In this document: piece by piece, positions 36,572 to 45,230 of the stretch
Layout of the letters: each line of letters starts with the position of its first letter
Position numbering within the stretch: the stretch's first letter is position 1
Assembly: GCA_934162255.1 (NCBI GenBank)
Contig: CAKPIG010000003.1
Location: 62,001-126,000, forward strand
Direction of reading: 5' to 3'
Source: an uncultured Clostridia bacterium
Lineage (GTDB): Bacteria; Bacillota; Clostridia; TANB77; CAG-508
DNA: 64,000 nt
Notes under the pieces: generated by a model
What the model saw: the letters and a program-made list of their open reading frames with translations, nothing else
What the model was told of the DNA's origin: nothing
Database searches by the model: none
Translations under genes and position numbers: made by a program

Positions 36572-36769
36572 GAAATATCCTGCGTAGTTCGTGTAGCACA
36601 GAATTTTTAGAACCTACAAGTTTAAAGAGGGGCCGAATCCTTTGAGTATGGCGTGCAAGCTTACACCTGATGGTAGTAAGAAGCCCATGAGTATTCAAGT
36701 AGGCACCCACCTGTCGAAGACAGGTCCTTAAAAATTCAGGCAACTTACGGCTAAGGCGGGAATTTTTTT
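36572..36769 (+). ncRNA. ssrS: 6S RNA (RNA polymerase-binding regulator)
   Basis: About 195-nt structured RNA in an otherwise gene-free 370-bp stretch. The 5' segment ATCCTGCGTAGTTCG pairs in pieces with the 3' segment ACGGCTAAGGCGGGA to close a long irregular stem. Inside, GAATTTTTA pairs with TTAAAAATTC. The middle carries the Clostridia-type elements GAACCTACAAGTTTAAAG, GGGGCCG, GTATGGCGTGCAAG and CACCCACCTGT-GAAGACAGGT. It ends at a T7 tract. 6S RNA mimics an open promoter and sequesters sigma-A polymerase. Ends are approximate. Confidence 0.85.
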
Positions 36770-36779
36770 GTGAAATTAT

Positions 36780-36816
36780 AAAATAAAAGATGCCACGTCT
36801 TACTTACGACGTGGCA
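36780..36816 (-). terminator. Terminator of the 36800 gene, overlapping its stop codon
   Basis: TGCCACGTC (36791-36799) and GACGTGGCA (36808-36816) form a 9-bp stem. On the minus strand the first arm encodes the last codons, the stop lies in the loop, and a T-rich tract follows. Confidence 0.8.
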
Positions 36817-37204
36817 GTTTGAGAATATACCTATAATTTTTATTTAAACTATAGACCAAAATGAAAAGAATACTGACCCATACAGCTACTAGGATAGCAA
36901 TAATAACAAATCTGATTGTCTGAGCCAGGTCGTTATAACCCAATTCAATCAAAAAGTGATTGAAAGGAGTTCTTGATGCAAACTCTTTAGTTTCGTTAAT
37001 AACTCCATCATATTGAGCTTTTAGTTCATCTGTCCCTTCTTTACCATTTTTTTCTTCTGTTTCAATGATGAAATGGCGTGAATCAGAAAGATCCGCTAAT
37101 TCCAAACATGGAACTATGAAAAATATGGAAAGACAACACTCAATAGCCACTAGTAAAAGCATTTTCATGCTCCACTTTAAGATTTTCTTACTCCGTTTTC
37201 TCAT
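36800..37204 (-). CDS. Small membrane protein with two helices, atypical codon use
   Basis: Not recognised. 134 residues: basic N-terminus (MRKRSKKILKW), a membrane helix (about 14-36), a polar loop of about 60 residues rich in Glu/Asp/Lys, and a second helix (about 98-122) followed by a basic tail (NKNYRYILKLPRRK). Both termini are predicted cytoplasmic with the loop outside. It has an AGGAGG site, a consensus promoter and a terminator of its own. Codon use (GCC, CTC, CGT, ACC, GTC) is unlike dnaE next to it, suggesting acquisition. It converges on 6S RNA. Confidence 0.75.
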   Translation of the reverse strand: MRKRSKKILKWSMKMLLLVAIECCLSIFFIVPCLELADLSDSRHFIIETEEKNGKEGTDELKAQYDGVINETKEFASRTPFNHFLIELGYNDLAQTIRFVIIAILVAVWVSILFILVYSLNKNYRYILKLPRRK

Positions 37205-37248
37205 CTTGATATTCCTCCTAAAAATATTTATTTAAAAATACAACTTCT

Positions 37249-37277
37249 ATTATAATATATATTTAAAACTGATGCAA
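37249..37277 (-). promoter_or_regulatory. Promoter of the 36800 gene
   Basis: Minus strand TTGCAT (37277-37272), 17-bp spacer, TATAAT (37254-37249). Confidence 0.7.
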
Positions 37278-37353
37278 CTAATTTACTAAAAATCATTTCA
37301 AATTGAGTGAATATATGATAGAATAATCGAAGATAGAATAAATGGAGGAAGAA

Positions 37354-40300
37354 ATGTCAGAATTTGTACATTTACACATACATAGTGAATTTAGTTTATT
37401 AGATGGGGCAAATAGAATAAAAGACTTGCCAGTAAGGGCAAAGAAACTTGGAATGAAAGCAATGGCAATAACAGACCATGGCGTTATGTATGGTGCGATA
37501 GATTTTTATAAAGCATGTAAAAAAGAAGGAATAAAGCCAATAATTGGTTGTGAGGTATATGTTGCACCAAGAAGAAGGTTTGACAAAGAACCAGGAATAG
37601 ATAATCATTATAACCATTTAATACTTTTAGCCAAAAATAATCAAGGATATAAAAACTTAAGTAAATTAGTATCATTAGGATTTACAGAAGGATATTATTA
37701 TAAACCAAGAATAGACCTAGAAATACTAGAAAAATATCATGAAGGACTAATCTGTTTAAGTGCATGTCTTGCAGGAAGCGTAAATCAGGCATTGTTAAAT
37801 GGTCAAAATGAAAAAGCAGAAGAAATTGCTTTATGGCATAAAAAAGTATTTGGAGAAGATTATTATATTGAAATTCAAAATAATGGAATAAAAGAACAAG
37901 TATTGGCAAATCAAAAATTAATACAACTTGCAAGAAAACTAGACATTCCACTAGTCGCAACAAATGATGCACATTATTTAAAAAGAGAAGATGCATATAA
38001 TCATGAAATATTATTATGTATTCAAACAGGAAAAAGAATGAGTGATGAAGACAGAATGAAATTTGACACAGAAGAATTATATGTAAAATCACCAGAAGAA
38101 ATGAGCGAATATTTTTCAGCATTTCCAGAAGCAATAGAAAATACTGTAAAAATTGCAGACAAATGCAATGTGGAATTCGAGTTTGGACATACAATATTGC
38201 CTAATTATGATGTGCCACCAGAATATCCAACACATTATGATTTCTTAAAAAAATTATGTGATGATGGACTAAAAAAGAGATATGGAGAAAATCCATCACA
38301 AGAAATATTAGATAGAGCAGAATATGAAATTGGAATAATAAAGAAAATGGGGTATGTGGACTATTACTTAATAGTATGGGACTTTATACATTATGCTAAA
38401 AGTAATGGAATACCTGTAGGTCCAGGAAGAGGTTCAGGAGCAGGTTCAATCTTAGCATATGCAATAGAAATAACAGATATAGACCCTATGAAATATGGAC
38501 TACTTTTTGAAAGGTTTTTAAATCCAGAAAGAATAAGTATGCCAGACTTTGATGTAGACTTTTCAGATGTGGATAGACAAAAAGTAATTGACTATGTTTC
38601 AGAAAAATATGGACATGACCATGTTTCACAGATTATAACATTTGGAACAATGGCAGCTAAAATGGTAATAAGAGATGTTGCAAGAGTATTGGATTTTCCA
38701 TATGCAGAAGCTGATAAATTGGCAAAAATGATTCCAACAGAAATACACATAACAATTCCAAAAGCCTTAGAACAAAATAAGGAATTAAAAGATTTATATG
38801 ACAATGATGAACAAATACACAAATTATTAGATATAGCAATGGCACTAGAAGGAATGCCAAGACAGGCTTCAACACACGCCTGTGGTGTTGTAATAACAAA
38901 AGACCCAGTAGATACATATGTGCCACTATATGTAAGAGATAATCAGATTTCAACACAATATATAATGACAACATTAGAAGAATTGGGACTTTTAAAAATG
39001 GATTTTCTTGGACTTAGAACACTTACTGTTATAAAAGACACAATTAATCTTGTAAAACAGAATAGAAGAATAGATGTAGAATTTGACCAAGAAATGTCAG
39101 ACCCAAAAGTATATAAATTATGGCAAGATGGAAGCACATCAGGAATATTCCAATTTGAATCACAAGGAATGACAAACTTCATGAAAGAATTAAAACCAGA
39201 CTGTTTAGAAGATTTAATAGCAGGAGTTTCTCTATATCGTCCAGGTCCAATGGATCAAATACCAAGATATATCAGAGGAAAACAAAATCCAGGTCATAAT
39301 GAATATACACATCCAAGCCTAGAACCAATTTTAAATGTAACATATGGTTGTATGGTTTATCAAGAACAGGTTATGCAAGTAGTAAGAGACTTAGCTGGAT
39401 ATTCATTAGGAAGAGCAGACTTAGTACGTAGAGCAATGGGAAAGAAAAAGCTTGATGTAATGGCAAAAGAAAGAGAAGTATTTATAAATGGTCAAATAGA
39501 TGAAAATGGAAATATTGAAGTACCAGGTTGCGTAAGAAATGGAATTGATGCAGAATCAGCAAATAAAATATTTGACGAAATGGCAGAATTCGCAAAATAC
39601 GCATTTAATAAATCACATGCTGCATGCTATGCAGTTGTAGCATATAGAACAGCATACTTAAAAGCATATTATCCTGCAGAATTTATGGCATCAATGCTGA
39701 ACAGTTTTCTAGGAAATCTAGACAAAGTACCAGAATACATAGATGAATGCAAAAGAATGGGAATAGAAATACTAAAACCAGACATAAACATGAGCTATAG
39801 TAAATTCACTGTAGAAAATGGAAAAATACGTTTTGGACTAGGAAGCATAAAAAATGTAGGTTTGCAACCAGTTGATAACATAATAAAAGAAAGAACTGAA
39901 AACGGCAAATTTACAGGATTTGCAGATTTTTGTGAAAGAATGGCAGGAGAATCTGTAAATAAAAAATGTATAGAAAGCTTAATAAAAGCGGGTACATTTT
40001 CAGAATTCCCAGAAACAAGAGCAACACTAATAGCTTCATTTGAAGGAATAATTGATGCAATACAATCACATAACAAAAAAGGAATGAATGGTCAAGTATC
40101 AATGTTTGACTTAGGAAGTTTAAATGAAGAAACTAATTTAGATGAAATAAAATATAATTTTATAGAAAGACATGAATTAAATGAAAAAGAAATGTTGTCA
40201 CTAGAAAAAGAAATGCTAGGAATATATGTATCAGGACATCCACTTGAAAAAATAAGAGAACAAATAATAGAAAAAACAAATATTTCATCAGCAGATATGA

Positions 40301-40842
40301 GAAAAATTGATGAGCAAAACATGGCTGAAGAAGTAACAGAAAAAATACAATTTCATGATGGACAAACAGTAAAAATAGCAGGAGTAATAACATCTGTAAA
40401 AAAGAAATATACAAAAAACAATAAAATAATGGCATTTGTAAATATAGAAGACTTATATGGTTCAGCTGAAATAATAGTATTTGAGCCAACATATTTAAAA
40501 GCCCAAGATGTTCTTGTAGAAGAAAATATTGTTATGATAACAGGTAGACTTAGCATAAGAGAAGATGATTCTACAAAAATTGTTGCACAAGAAATAAAAA
40601 ATTTTAGAGAAGAAGAATCAAAAGTTTTTATTATAGATATTACTAATACCACAGAAGAACAAAAAGAAAAACTTAGAGGTGCAATAAAATTCTTTAATGG
40701 AGAACAAAATAATATTTGTGTAATGGTAAAAGTAGAAGAAGAATTAAAAAAGTGCGGAGCAATTTATTTAAATGAAGAAATACTAAACTTTTTCAAACAA
40801 ATTGTAGGAAGTGAAAATTGTACATACAAAAAGACCAACTGA
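37354..40842 (+). CDS. dnaE: DNA polymerase III subunit alpha (DnaE)
   Basis: Replicative polymerase subunit, about 1162 residues. Visible domains: N-terminal PHP domain (HLHIHSEFSLLDGANRI, about 5-21), polymerase core with the catalytic aspartates in MPDFDVDFSD (about 395-404), HACGVV, FQFESQGM and GRADLVRRAMGKKK, a helix-hairpin-helix region, and a C-terminal OB fold (VKIAGVITSVKKKYTKN, about 1010). It is the DnaE rather than the exonuclease-bearing PolC type. The ATG at 37354 follows GGAGG; the ATG at 37342 contains that site. The stop lies in the loop of its terminator. Confidence 0.97.
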   Translation: MSEFVHLHIHSEFSLLDGANRIKDLPVRAKKLGMKAMAITDHGVMYGAIDFYKACKKEGIKPIIGCEVYVAPRRRFDKEPGIDNHYNHLILLAKNNQGYKNLSKLVSLGFTEGYYYKPRIDLEILEKYHEGLICLSACLAGSVNQALLNGQNEKAEEIALWHKKVFGEDYYIEIQNNGIKEQVLANQKLIQLARKLDIPLVATNDAHYLKREDAYNHEILLCIQTGKRMSDEDRMKFDTEELYVKSPEEMSEYFSAFPEAIENTVKIADKCNVEFEFGHTILPNYDVPPEYPTHYDFLKKLCDDGLKKRYGENPSQEILDRAEYEIGIIKKMGYVDYYLIVWDFIHYAKSNGIPVGPGRGSGAGSILAYAIEITDIDPMKYGLLFERFLNPERISMPDFDVDFSDVDRQKVIDYVSEKYGHDHVSQIITFGTMAAKMVIRDVARVLDFPYAEADKLAKMIPTEIHITIPKALEQNKELKDLYDNDEQIHKLLDIAMALEGMPRQASTHACGVVITKDPVDTYVPLYVRDNQISTQYIMTTLEELGLLKMDFLGLRTLTVIKDTINLVKQNRRIDVEFDQEMSDPKVYKLWQDGSTSGIFQFESQGMTNFMKELKPDCLEDLIAGVSLYRPGPMDQIPRYIRGKQNPGHNEYTHPSLEPILNVTYGCMVYQEQVMQVVRDLAGYSLGRADLVRRAMGKKKLDVMAKEREVFINGQIDENGNIEVPGCVRNGIDAESANKIFDEMAEFAKYAFNKSHAACYAVVAYRTAYLKAYYPAEFMASMLNSFLGNLDKVPEYIDECKRMGIEILKPDINMSYSKFTVENGKIRFGLGSIKNVGLQPVDNIIKERTENGKFTGFADFCERMAGESVNKKCIESLIKAGTFSEFPETRATLIASFEGIIDAIQSHNKKGMNGQVSMFDLGSLNEETNLDEIKYNFIERHELNEKEMLSLEKEMLGIYVSGHPLEKIREQIIEKTNISSADMRKIDEQNMAEEVTEKIQFHDGQTVKIAGVITSVKKKYTKNNKIMAFVNIEDLYGSAEIIVFEPTYLKAQDVLVEENIVMITGRLSIREDDSTKIVAQEIKNFREEESKVFIIDITNTTEEQKEKLRGAIKFFNGEQNNICVMVKVEEELKKCGAIYLNEEILNFFKQIVGSENCTYKKTN

Positions 40843-40855
40843 TGTTGGCCTTTTT
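40828..40855 (+). terminator. dnaE terminator with the stop codon in its loop
   Basis: AAAAAG.CCAAC (40828-40839) pairs with GTTGG.CTTTTT (40844-40855). The tetraloop TGAT contains the dnaE stop TGA at 40840-40842. Confidence 0.85.
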
Positions 40856-40858
40856 GTC

Positions 40859-40891
40859 GCTTACAAAGTAGGAAACACCTACTTTATAAGC
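40859..40891. terminator. Hairpin at the 3' end of the 40884 gene
   Basis: GCTTACAAAGTAGG pairs with CCTACTTTATAAGC around AAACA; one arm contains the stop of the minus-strand gene. No T run follows on either strand, so termination probably relies on the next hairpin at 40828. Confidence 0.55.
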
Positions 40892-41192
40892 TAGGAGAAA
40901 ACTTACAAAACATAGGTCTATATTTTGCATTGCTGAAACAAGGACTATGTTTTACAGTGAATCCAGCTTCACGTAAACCTTCCTCTACATCAAGAGGAAG
41001 AAGCCCAGTCTTGGGTAACGCCGGTGACAGAACTGCAATTTCACAAATTTCCTCGTTAGGAAGAGTACCTCTTAACCTAACACAATATTCAGAGAATCTT
41101 GTGCAATGAACTGTTGCATAGTCAGGAAAGAATTTTCCCCGAGAGATTGCATTTTTAACTGTTACCATGTCCTTTACGACAATGTTCTTCAT
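40884..41192 (-). CDS. Hypothetical soluble protein, 102 aa, atypical codon use
   Basis: Not recognised. 102 residues, no signal or membrane helix, four cysteines (in VHCTRFSEYC, EICE and SPCF, with a fifth in MFCKF), and a predicted alpha/beta pattern with PLDVEEGLREAGFTVKHSP near the C-terminus. It has a full AGGAGG site and a perfect consensus promoter on the minus strand. Codons such as CTC, GCC, CGG and CCG set it apart from dnaE and the ATPase. It lies back-to-back with tRNA-Glu. Confidence 0.75.
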   Translation of the reverse strand: MKNIVVKDMVTVKNAISRGKFFPDYATVHCTRFSEYCVRLRGTLPNEEICEIAVLSPALPKTGLLPLDVEEGLREAGFTVKHSPCFSNAKYRPMFCKFSPSL

Positions 41193-41242
41193 GATTGATT
41201 TTTCCTCCTTTTTCTATAATCACTTAATCATGATACAATATA

Positions 41243-41271
41243 ATTATACATCATTTTACATAATATGTCAA
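41243..41271 (-). promoter_or_regulatory. Consensus promoter of the 40884 gene
   Basis: Minus strand TTGACA (41271-41266), 17-bp spacer, TATAAT (41248-41243): a perfect match to the sigma-A consensus. Confidence 0.8.
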
Positions 41272-41380
41272 AGGAGAGAAAATTCAAATAATGCAAAATG
41301 TAATAAAAGCAAAAAAACTATTGAAGTTTGATGAAAATAATTATAAATTTTTAATTATTCAATAAATTTCACATTCATTG

Positions 41381-41409
41381 TTGACTAAAATAAAAAAATA
41401 TGTTATAAC
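41381..41409 (+). promoter_or_regulatory. Promoter of tRNA-Glu
   Basis: TTGACT (41381-41386), 17-bp spacer, TATAAC (41404-41409), 14 bp before the tRNA. Confidence 0.65.
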
Positions 41410-41423
41410 TAGAAAGTACTTAA

Positions 41424-41498
41424 GGCCCCTTGGTCAAGCGGTTAAGACGCCACCCTCTCAAGGTGGAATCATGGGTTCGATTCCCGTAGGGGTCACCA
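41424..41498 (+). tRNA. tRNA-Glu (CTC)
   Basis: 75-nt cloverleaf with acceptor GGCCCCT/AGGGGTC (one wobble), anticodon stem CCACC/GGTGG closing CTCTCAA (anticodon CTC), T arm ending CCCGT, and an encoded CCA. Confidence 0.93.
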
Positions 41499-41692
41499 AT
41501 ATATTAAAAGGGAGTAGTTTTTTTATTGCTAGTCAACAGTCGCGATAGAAATATCTGGCTAGTAAGCTCTACAGAGTAAACGAGACTTTTAAAGATAGCT
41601 AATAAAAGCTTTCTTTAGGAGTCTTGTTTTAGTTATAAATTAGAAAAACTTGTATAAAATAAAGCTATATGGCTTGTGAAAGGAAGATACAA
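41499..41692 (+). other. Structured spacer after tRNA-Glu, no protein gene
   Basis: This 194-bp spacer completes a 500-bp stretch (41193-41692) without a host protein gene. It contains GCTAG repeats at about 41528 and 41558 that do not simply pair, and a long hairpin (41582-41630) made of AGACT.TTAAAGA.AGCT and AGCT.TCTTTA.AGTCT followed by TGTTTTAG. The hairpin is the likely tRNA terminator; the 80 nt before it are unexplained. Confidence 0.5.
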
Positions 41693-44410
41693 ATGGAAGA
41701 AAAATATTTTAACAAAGATGTAGAAATAATAGAAAAAGAACTTGAAACAAATAAAAAAAATGGATTAAGCAAAGAAAAAATCGAAGAAAAAACAAGAAAA
41801 TATGGTTTCAATGAATTAAGAGAAAAGAAAAAAGATTCTATATTCAAAAAATTCATAGAGCAATTTAAAGACTTTTCAATAATTGTACTTATAATAGCTG
41901 CAATAGTTTCAGGGGTGGTAGGCGTAGCACAAGGTGAAGGAATGACGGACACAATAATAATATTAATAGTTGTATTACTAAATGCAGTTATAGGTGTAGC
42001 ACAAGAAAGTAAAGCAGAAAAATCATTAGAAGCCTTAAGAAAACTAAGTAGTCATGCTGCAAAAGTAATAAGAGATGGAAAGGAAATAGTAATACCTGCA
42101 AGAGAGCTTGTGCCAGGAGATTTGGTAATACTAGAAACAGGAGATTATGTGTCAGCTGACTTAAGAATAATAGAATCAGTAAACTTAAAAGCACAGGAGG
42201 CATCTCTTACAGGAGAATCAGTTCCAGTAGAAAAAATATCAGAAGTAATAAATGAAAATGAAGTCAGCATCGGAGACAGAAAAAATATGTTATTTTCATC
42301 AAGTCTAATAACATATGGTAGAGGAAAAGCAATAGTAGTAAAAACAGGAATGAATACAGAAGTTGGAAAAATTGCAGGAATGATGAATGAAACTGAAAAG
42401 CAAGAAACACCACTTCAAAAAAGACTAAATAGTTTAGGTAAAACTCTAGGAATTGCAGCATTGGTAATATGTGCAGTAATATTTGTGATAGGTTTATTAC
42501 AAGGAAAAAATGTAATAGATATGTTTATGACAGCTGTTTCACTTGCAGTTGCAGTAATACCTGAAGGACTTGTTGCAGTATCAACAATAGTGTTAGCAAT
42601 TGGCGTTCAAAAAATGGTAAAAAAGAATGCAATAGTCAAAAAATTGCCAGCTGTTGAAACTCTAGGAAGTAGCACAGTAATTTGCTCAGATAAAACAGGA
42701 ACATTAACACAAAACAAGATGACAGTTCAAAAAATATTTTGTAATGATGTTACAACGGATGTGGGTCAAGTAGAAACAAATTCAGATTTAGAAAAGCTTA
42801 TATATAATTGCATGTTATGTAATGATGCGAGAATATTAGAAGACGGAAGCTTGGCAGGAGACCCAACAGAAACAGCATTAACAGATTTAGCCATCAATTT
42901 AGAATATGAAGAATCAGTATATAGAAATAATTTGAGAGTAGAAGAAGTACCATTTGATTCTGAAAGAAAACTTATGACTACAATAAATGAGAACAATGGA
43001 AAATACACAGTTTATACAAAAGGTGGATTAGATGAATTGCTTGCAATTTGTAGTTCTTATTTATTTAAAGGAGAAGTTAAATATAACTTAAATGAATATG
43101 CAAGCTGGATAAGAGAAAATAATGAGAATATGGCAAAAGAAGCCTTAAGAGTACTTGCATTTGCATATAAAGAATTAGACCATATGCCATCAAAAGATGA
43201 AATGAAAGAAATCGAAAAAGATTTAACATTCATAGGAATGGTTGGCATGATTGACCCTCCAAGAGAAGAGGCAAAAAAAGCAGTAGAGAAGTGTAAAAGA
43301 GCTGGAATAAAAACAGTAATGATTACAGGTGACCACAAAATCACAGCTGTTGCAATTGCAAAAAAATTAGGAATACTAGAAAATGATGAAGAAGCATTAA
43401 CAGGTAAAGAATTAGATAATATATCTGATGAAGAATTAGAAAAAAATATAAGAAAATATTCAGTTTATGCAAGAGTATCACCTGAACACAAAGTACGTAT
43501 AGTTAAAGCATGGCAAAAAAATGGAGAAGTAGTTGCAATGACTGGAGATGGAGTAAATGATAGTCCAGCACTAAAAACATCAGATATAGGTTGTGCAATG
43601 GGAATGGTAGGAACAGAAGTAGCAAAAGAAGCTGCAGATGTAATATTAACAGATGATAATTTTGCAACTATAGTTTCAGCAGTTGAAGAAGGTAGAAGAA
43701 TTTATGACAATATACTAAAAGTTATACAATTTCTAATATCATGCAATGTAGGAGAAGTTGTTGTATTACTTTTAGCAACACTAGGAGCACCACTTATTTG
43801 TAAAATATTTGGAATATCAAATGTTGCAGCATTACAAGTCTTAATGCCAATTCATATTTTATGGATAAATCTGGTTACAGATACTTTTCCAGCATTAGCA
43901 TTAGCATTCGACCCAGCCAATAAAGATATAATGAATAGAAAGTCAATAAAAAAAGATGAAGGAATTTTCACAAAAGGAAGAACATTCAGAATTGTTTACC
44001 AAGGAATCATGATAGGAATTCTTACGCTTATAGCATTTTTGATTGGATTAGGAACTACAGATACAGCAATAAATGGACTTACATTAGAACAAACTAAAAT
44101 CGAAGTAGGGCAAACAATGGCATTTACAGTATTAGCATTTTCAGAATTAATACATGTATTCAATATAAGGGATAATAAAAATTCTATATTTAAAACAGGA
44201 ATATTAGGAAATAACATATTAATATTAGCTGTATTAGCTTCTGCATTATTAATGGGTATTATCTTAATAATTCCATCACTAAGAGCAATTTTCAGTATAC
44301 CTATATTGCCAGCAGGAAATATATTAGAAATAATATTACTTATAGTAGCACCAATAATTATTGTTGAGATTTTAAAATTGTTTAGAATAAATACAGTTAA
44401 AGGAGAATAG
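41693..44410 (+). CDS. P-type calcium-transporting ATPase (P2 type)
   Basis: 905-residue cation pump. It has an N-terminal cation-ATPase domain (about 15-75), membrane helices, the actuator motif ASLTGESVPVEK (about 170), the PEGL helix (VIPEGLVAVSTI), phosphorylation site CSDKTGTLTQNKMT (about 336-349), nucleotide-binding domain with FDSERKLM and TKGG, MITGDHKITA, and MTGDGVNDSPALK (about 620), then a C-terminal transporter domain. The sequence type is SERCA/PMCA-like, so calcium is the likely ion. The ATG at 41693 follows AAAGGAAG; the ATG at 41669 lacks a ribosome site. Confidence 0.92.
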   Translation: MEEKYFNKDVEIIEKELETNKKNGLSKEKIEEKTRKYGFNELREKKKDSIFKKFIEQFKDFSIIVLIIAAIVSGVVGVAQGEGMTDTIIILIVVLLNAVIGVAQESKAEKSLEALRKLSSHAAKVIRDGKEIVIPARELVPGDLVILETGDYVSADLRIIESVNLKAQEASLTGESVPVEKISEVINENEVSIGDRKNMLFSSSLITYGRGKAIVVKTGMNTEVGKIAGMMNETEKQETPLQKRLNSLGKTLGIAALVICAVIFVIGLLQGKNVIDMFMTAVSLAVAVIPEGLVAVSTIVLAIGVQKMVKKNAIVKKLPAVETLGSSTVICSDKTGTLTQNKMTVQKIFCNDVTTDVGQVETNSDLEKLIYNCMLCNDARILEDGSLAGDPTETALTDLAINLEYEESVYRNNLRVEEVPFDSERKLMTTINENNGKYTVYTKGGLDELLAICSSYLFKGEVKYNLNEYASWIRENNENMAKEALRVLAFAYKELDHMPSKDEMKEIEKDLTFIGMVGMIDPPREEAKKAVEKCKRAGIKTVMITGDHKITAVAIAKKLGILENDEEALTGKELDNISDEELEKNIRKYSVYARVSPEHKVRIVKAWQKNGEVVAMTGDGVNDSPALKTSDIGCAMGMVGTEVAKEAADVILTDDNFATIVSAVEEGRRIYDNILKVIQFLISCNVGEVVVLLLATLGAPLICKIFGISNVAALQVLMPIHILWINLVTDTFPALALAFDPANKDIMNRKSIKKDEGIFTKGRTFRIVYQGIMIGILTLIAFLIGLGTTDTAINGLTLEQTKIEVGQTMAFTVLAFSELIHVFNIRDNKNSIFKTGILGNNILILAVLASALLMGIILIIPSLRAIFSIPILPAGNILEIILLIVAPIIIVEILKLFRINTVKGE

Positions 44411-44432
44411 CAAAATCAGCTATTCTCTTTTT
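44403..44432 (+). terminator. Terminator of the ATPase gene, overlapping its stop codon
   Basis: GAGAATAGC (44403-44411) pairs with GCTATTCTC (44419-44427), followed by TTTTTAT. The stop TAG at 44408-44410 lies in the first arm. Confidence 0.88.
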
Positions 44433-44439
44433 ATATAAT

Positions 44440-45129
44440 TTATACATTATTAGAAGAATTTCCGCAAATTGCAGGAGGTTCTTTAAAAGATAAATACCAA
44501 CTCAAACCATTATTATTTTGATTAATATAATTTAACCTTTCTTGTAAAAGTGGAAATGTTTTAGGTGAAGGCATTATCACAGGTTTTCCGGGAATCCAGT
44601 TTGCAGGAGTAACTGAAGAGCTACATTCAGAAATTTGTAATGCTTCAATAATTCTGATTATTTCGGGAATAAATCTACCTATGTTTAGAGGATACACAAG
44701 TATTACTCTAATAATACCTTTATCATCTATAATATAAACATTTCTTACAGTTTCAGTAGAACTTATATCACTTGCAATCATTCCATACTTTCTGGCTATT
44801 GAGCCATTTCTATCTGCAATAATAGGAAAGGGTAAAACAATTCCAGTCATGCAGTAAATATCTTGCATCCATGCCAAATGTGAAGGATTACTATCAATAC
44901 TTAATCCTAATAGGCAAGTATTAAGTTTTTGAAAATAGGGGAAGGCCTTTGCAAATGCAATCATTTCAGTTGTACAGACAGGGGTAAAATCGCCTGGATG
45001 TGAAAAAAATACAAGCCATTTACCTTTAAAGTCATCTAACTTAACAGGACCATATGTAGATTCTGCAGTAAAATCTGGAGCAGGTTGACCTATTTTTACA
45101 TTTCCATTCATTAATAATTCATAGTCCAT
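44440..45129 (-). CDS. Peroxiredoxin (AhpC/Prx6-like)
   Basis: 229-residue thiol peroxidase that reduces hydrogen peroxide and organic hydroperoxides. The peroxidatic Cys52 lies in FFSHPGDFTPVCTTE, with the conserved DSNPSHLAW, FPIIADRNG and RNVYIIDDKGIIR segments and a long C-terminal extension (PANWIPGKPVI) typical of the Prx6 subgroup. Additional cysteines (ECSSS, AICGN) could act as resolving residues. The start follows AAAGGAG; the frame opening 84 bp earlier is not supported. It converges with the ATPase gene. Confidence 0.92.
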   Translation of the reverse strand: MDYELLMNGNVKIGQPAPDFTAESTYGPVKLDDFKGKWLVFFSHPGDFTPVCTTEMIAFAKAFPYFQKLNTCLLGLSIDSNPSHLAWMQDIYCMTGIVLPFPIIADRNGSIARKYGMIASDISSTETVRNVYIIDDKGIIRVILVYPLNIGRFIPEIIRIIEALQISECSSSVTPANWIPGKPVIMPSPKTFPLLQERLNYINQNNNGLSWYLSFKEPPAICGNSSNNV

Positions 45130-45185
45130 ATAAAAAACTCCTTTCATTATATTGTATTTTAGAAAAGAGTTTTTGTTACTTTTAC

Positions 45186-45223
45186 AAAAGAAAAAGGTGT
45201 AGCAAGAAGCCACACCCTTTCTT
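45186..45223 (-). terminator. Terminator of the sortase-anchored protein gene
   Basis: On the minus strand AAAGGGTGTGGC pairs with GCTACACCTTTT, followed by TCTTTT, 8 bp past the stop. Confidence 0.85.
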
Positions 45224-45230
45224 TAGTCAA

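Noticed and set aside
41291..41365. 24-codon ORF upstream of tRNA-Glu
   Set aside because: The AGGAG motif is too far from the ATG and the product has no recognisable feature.
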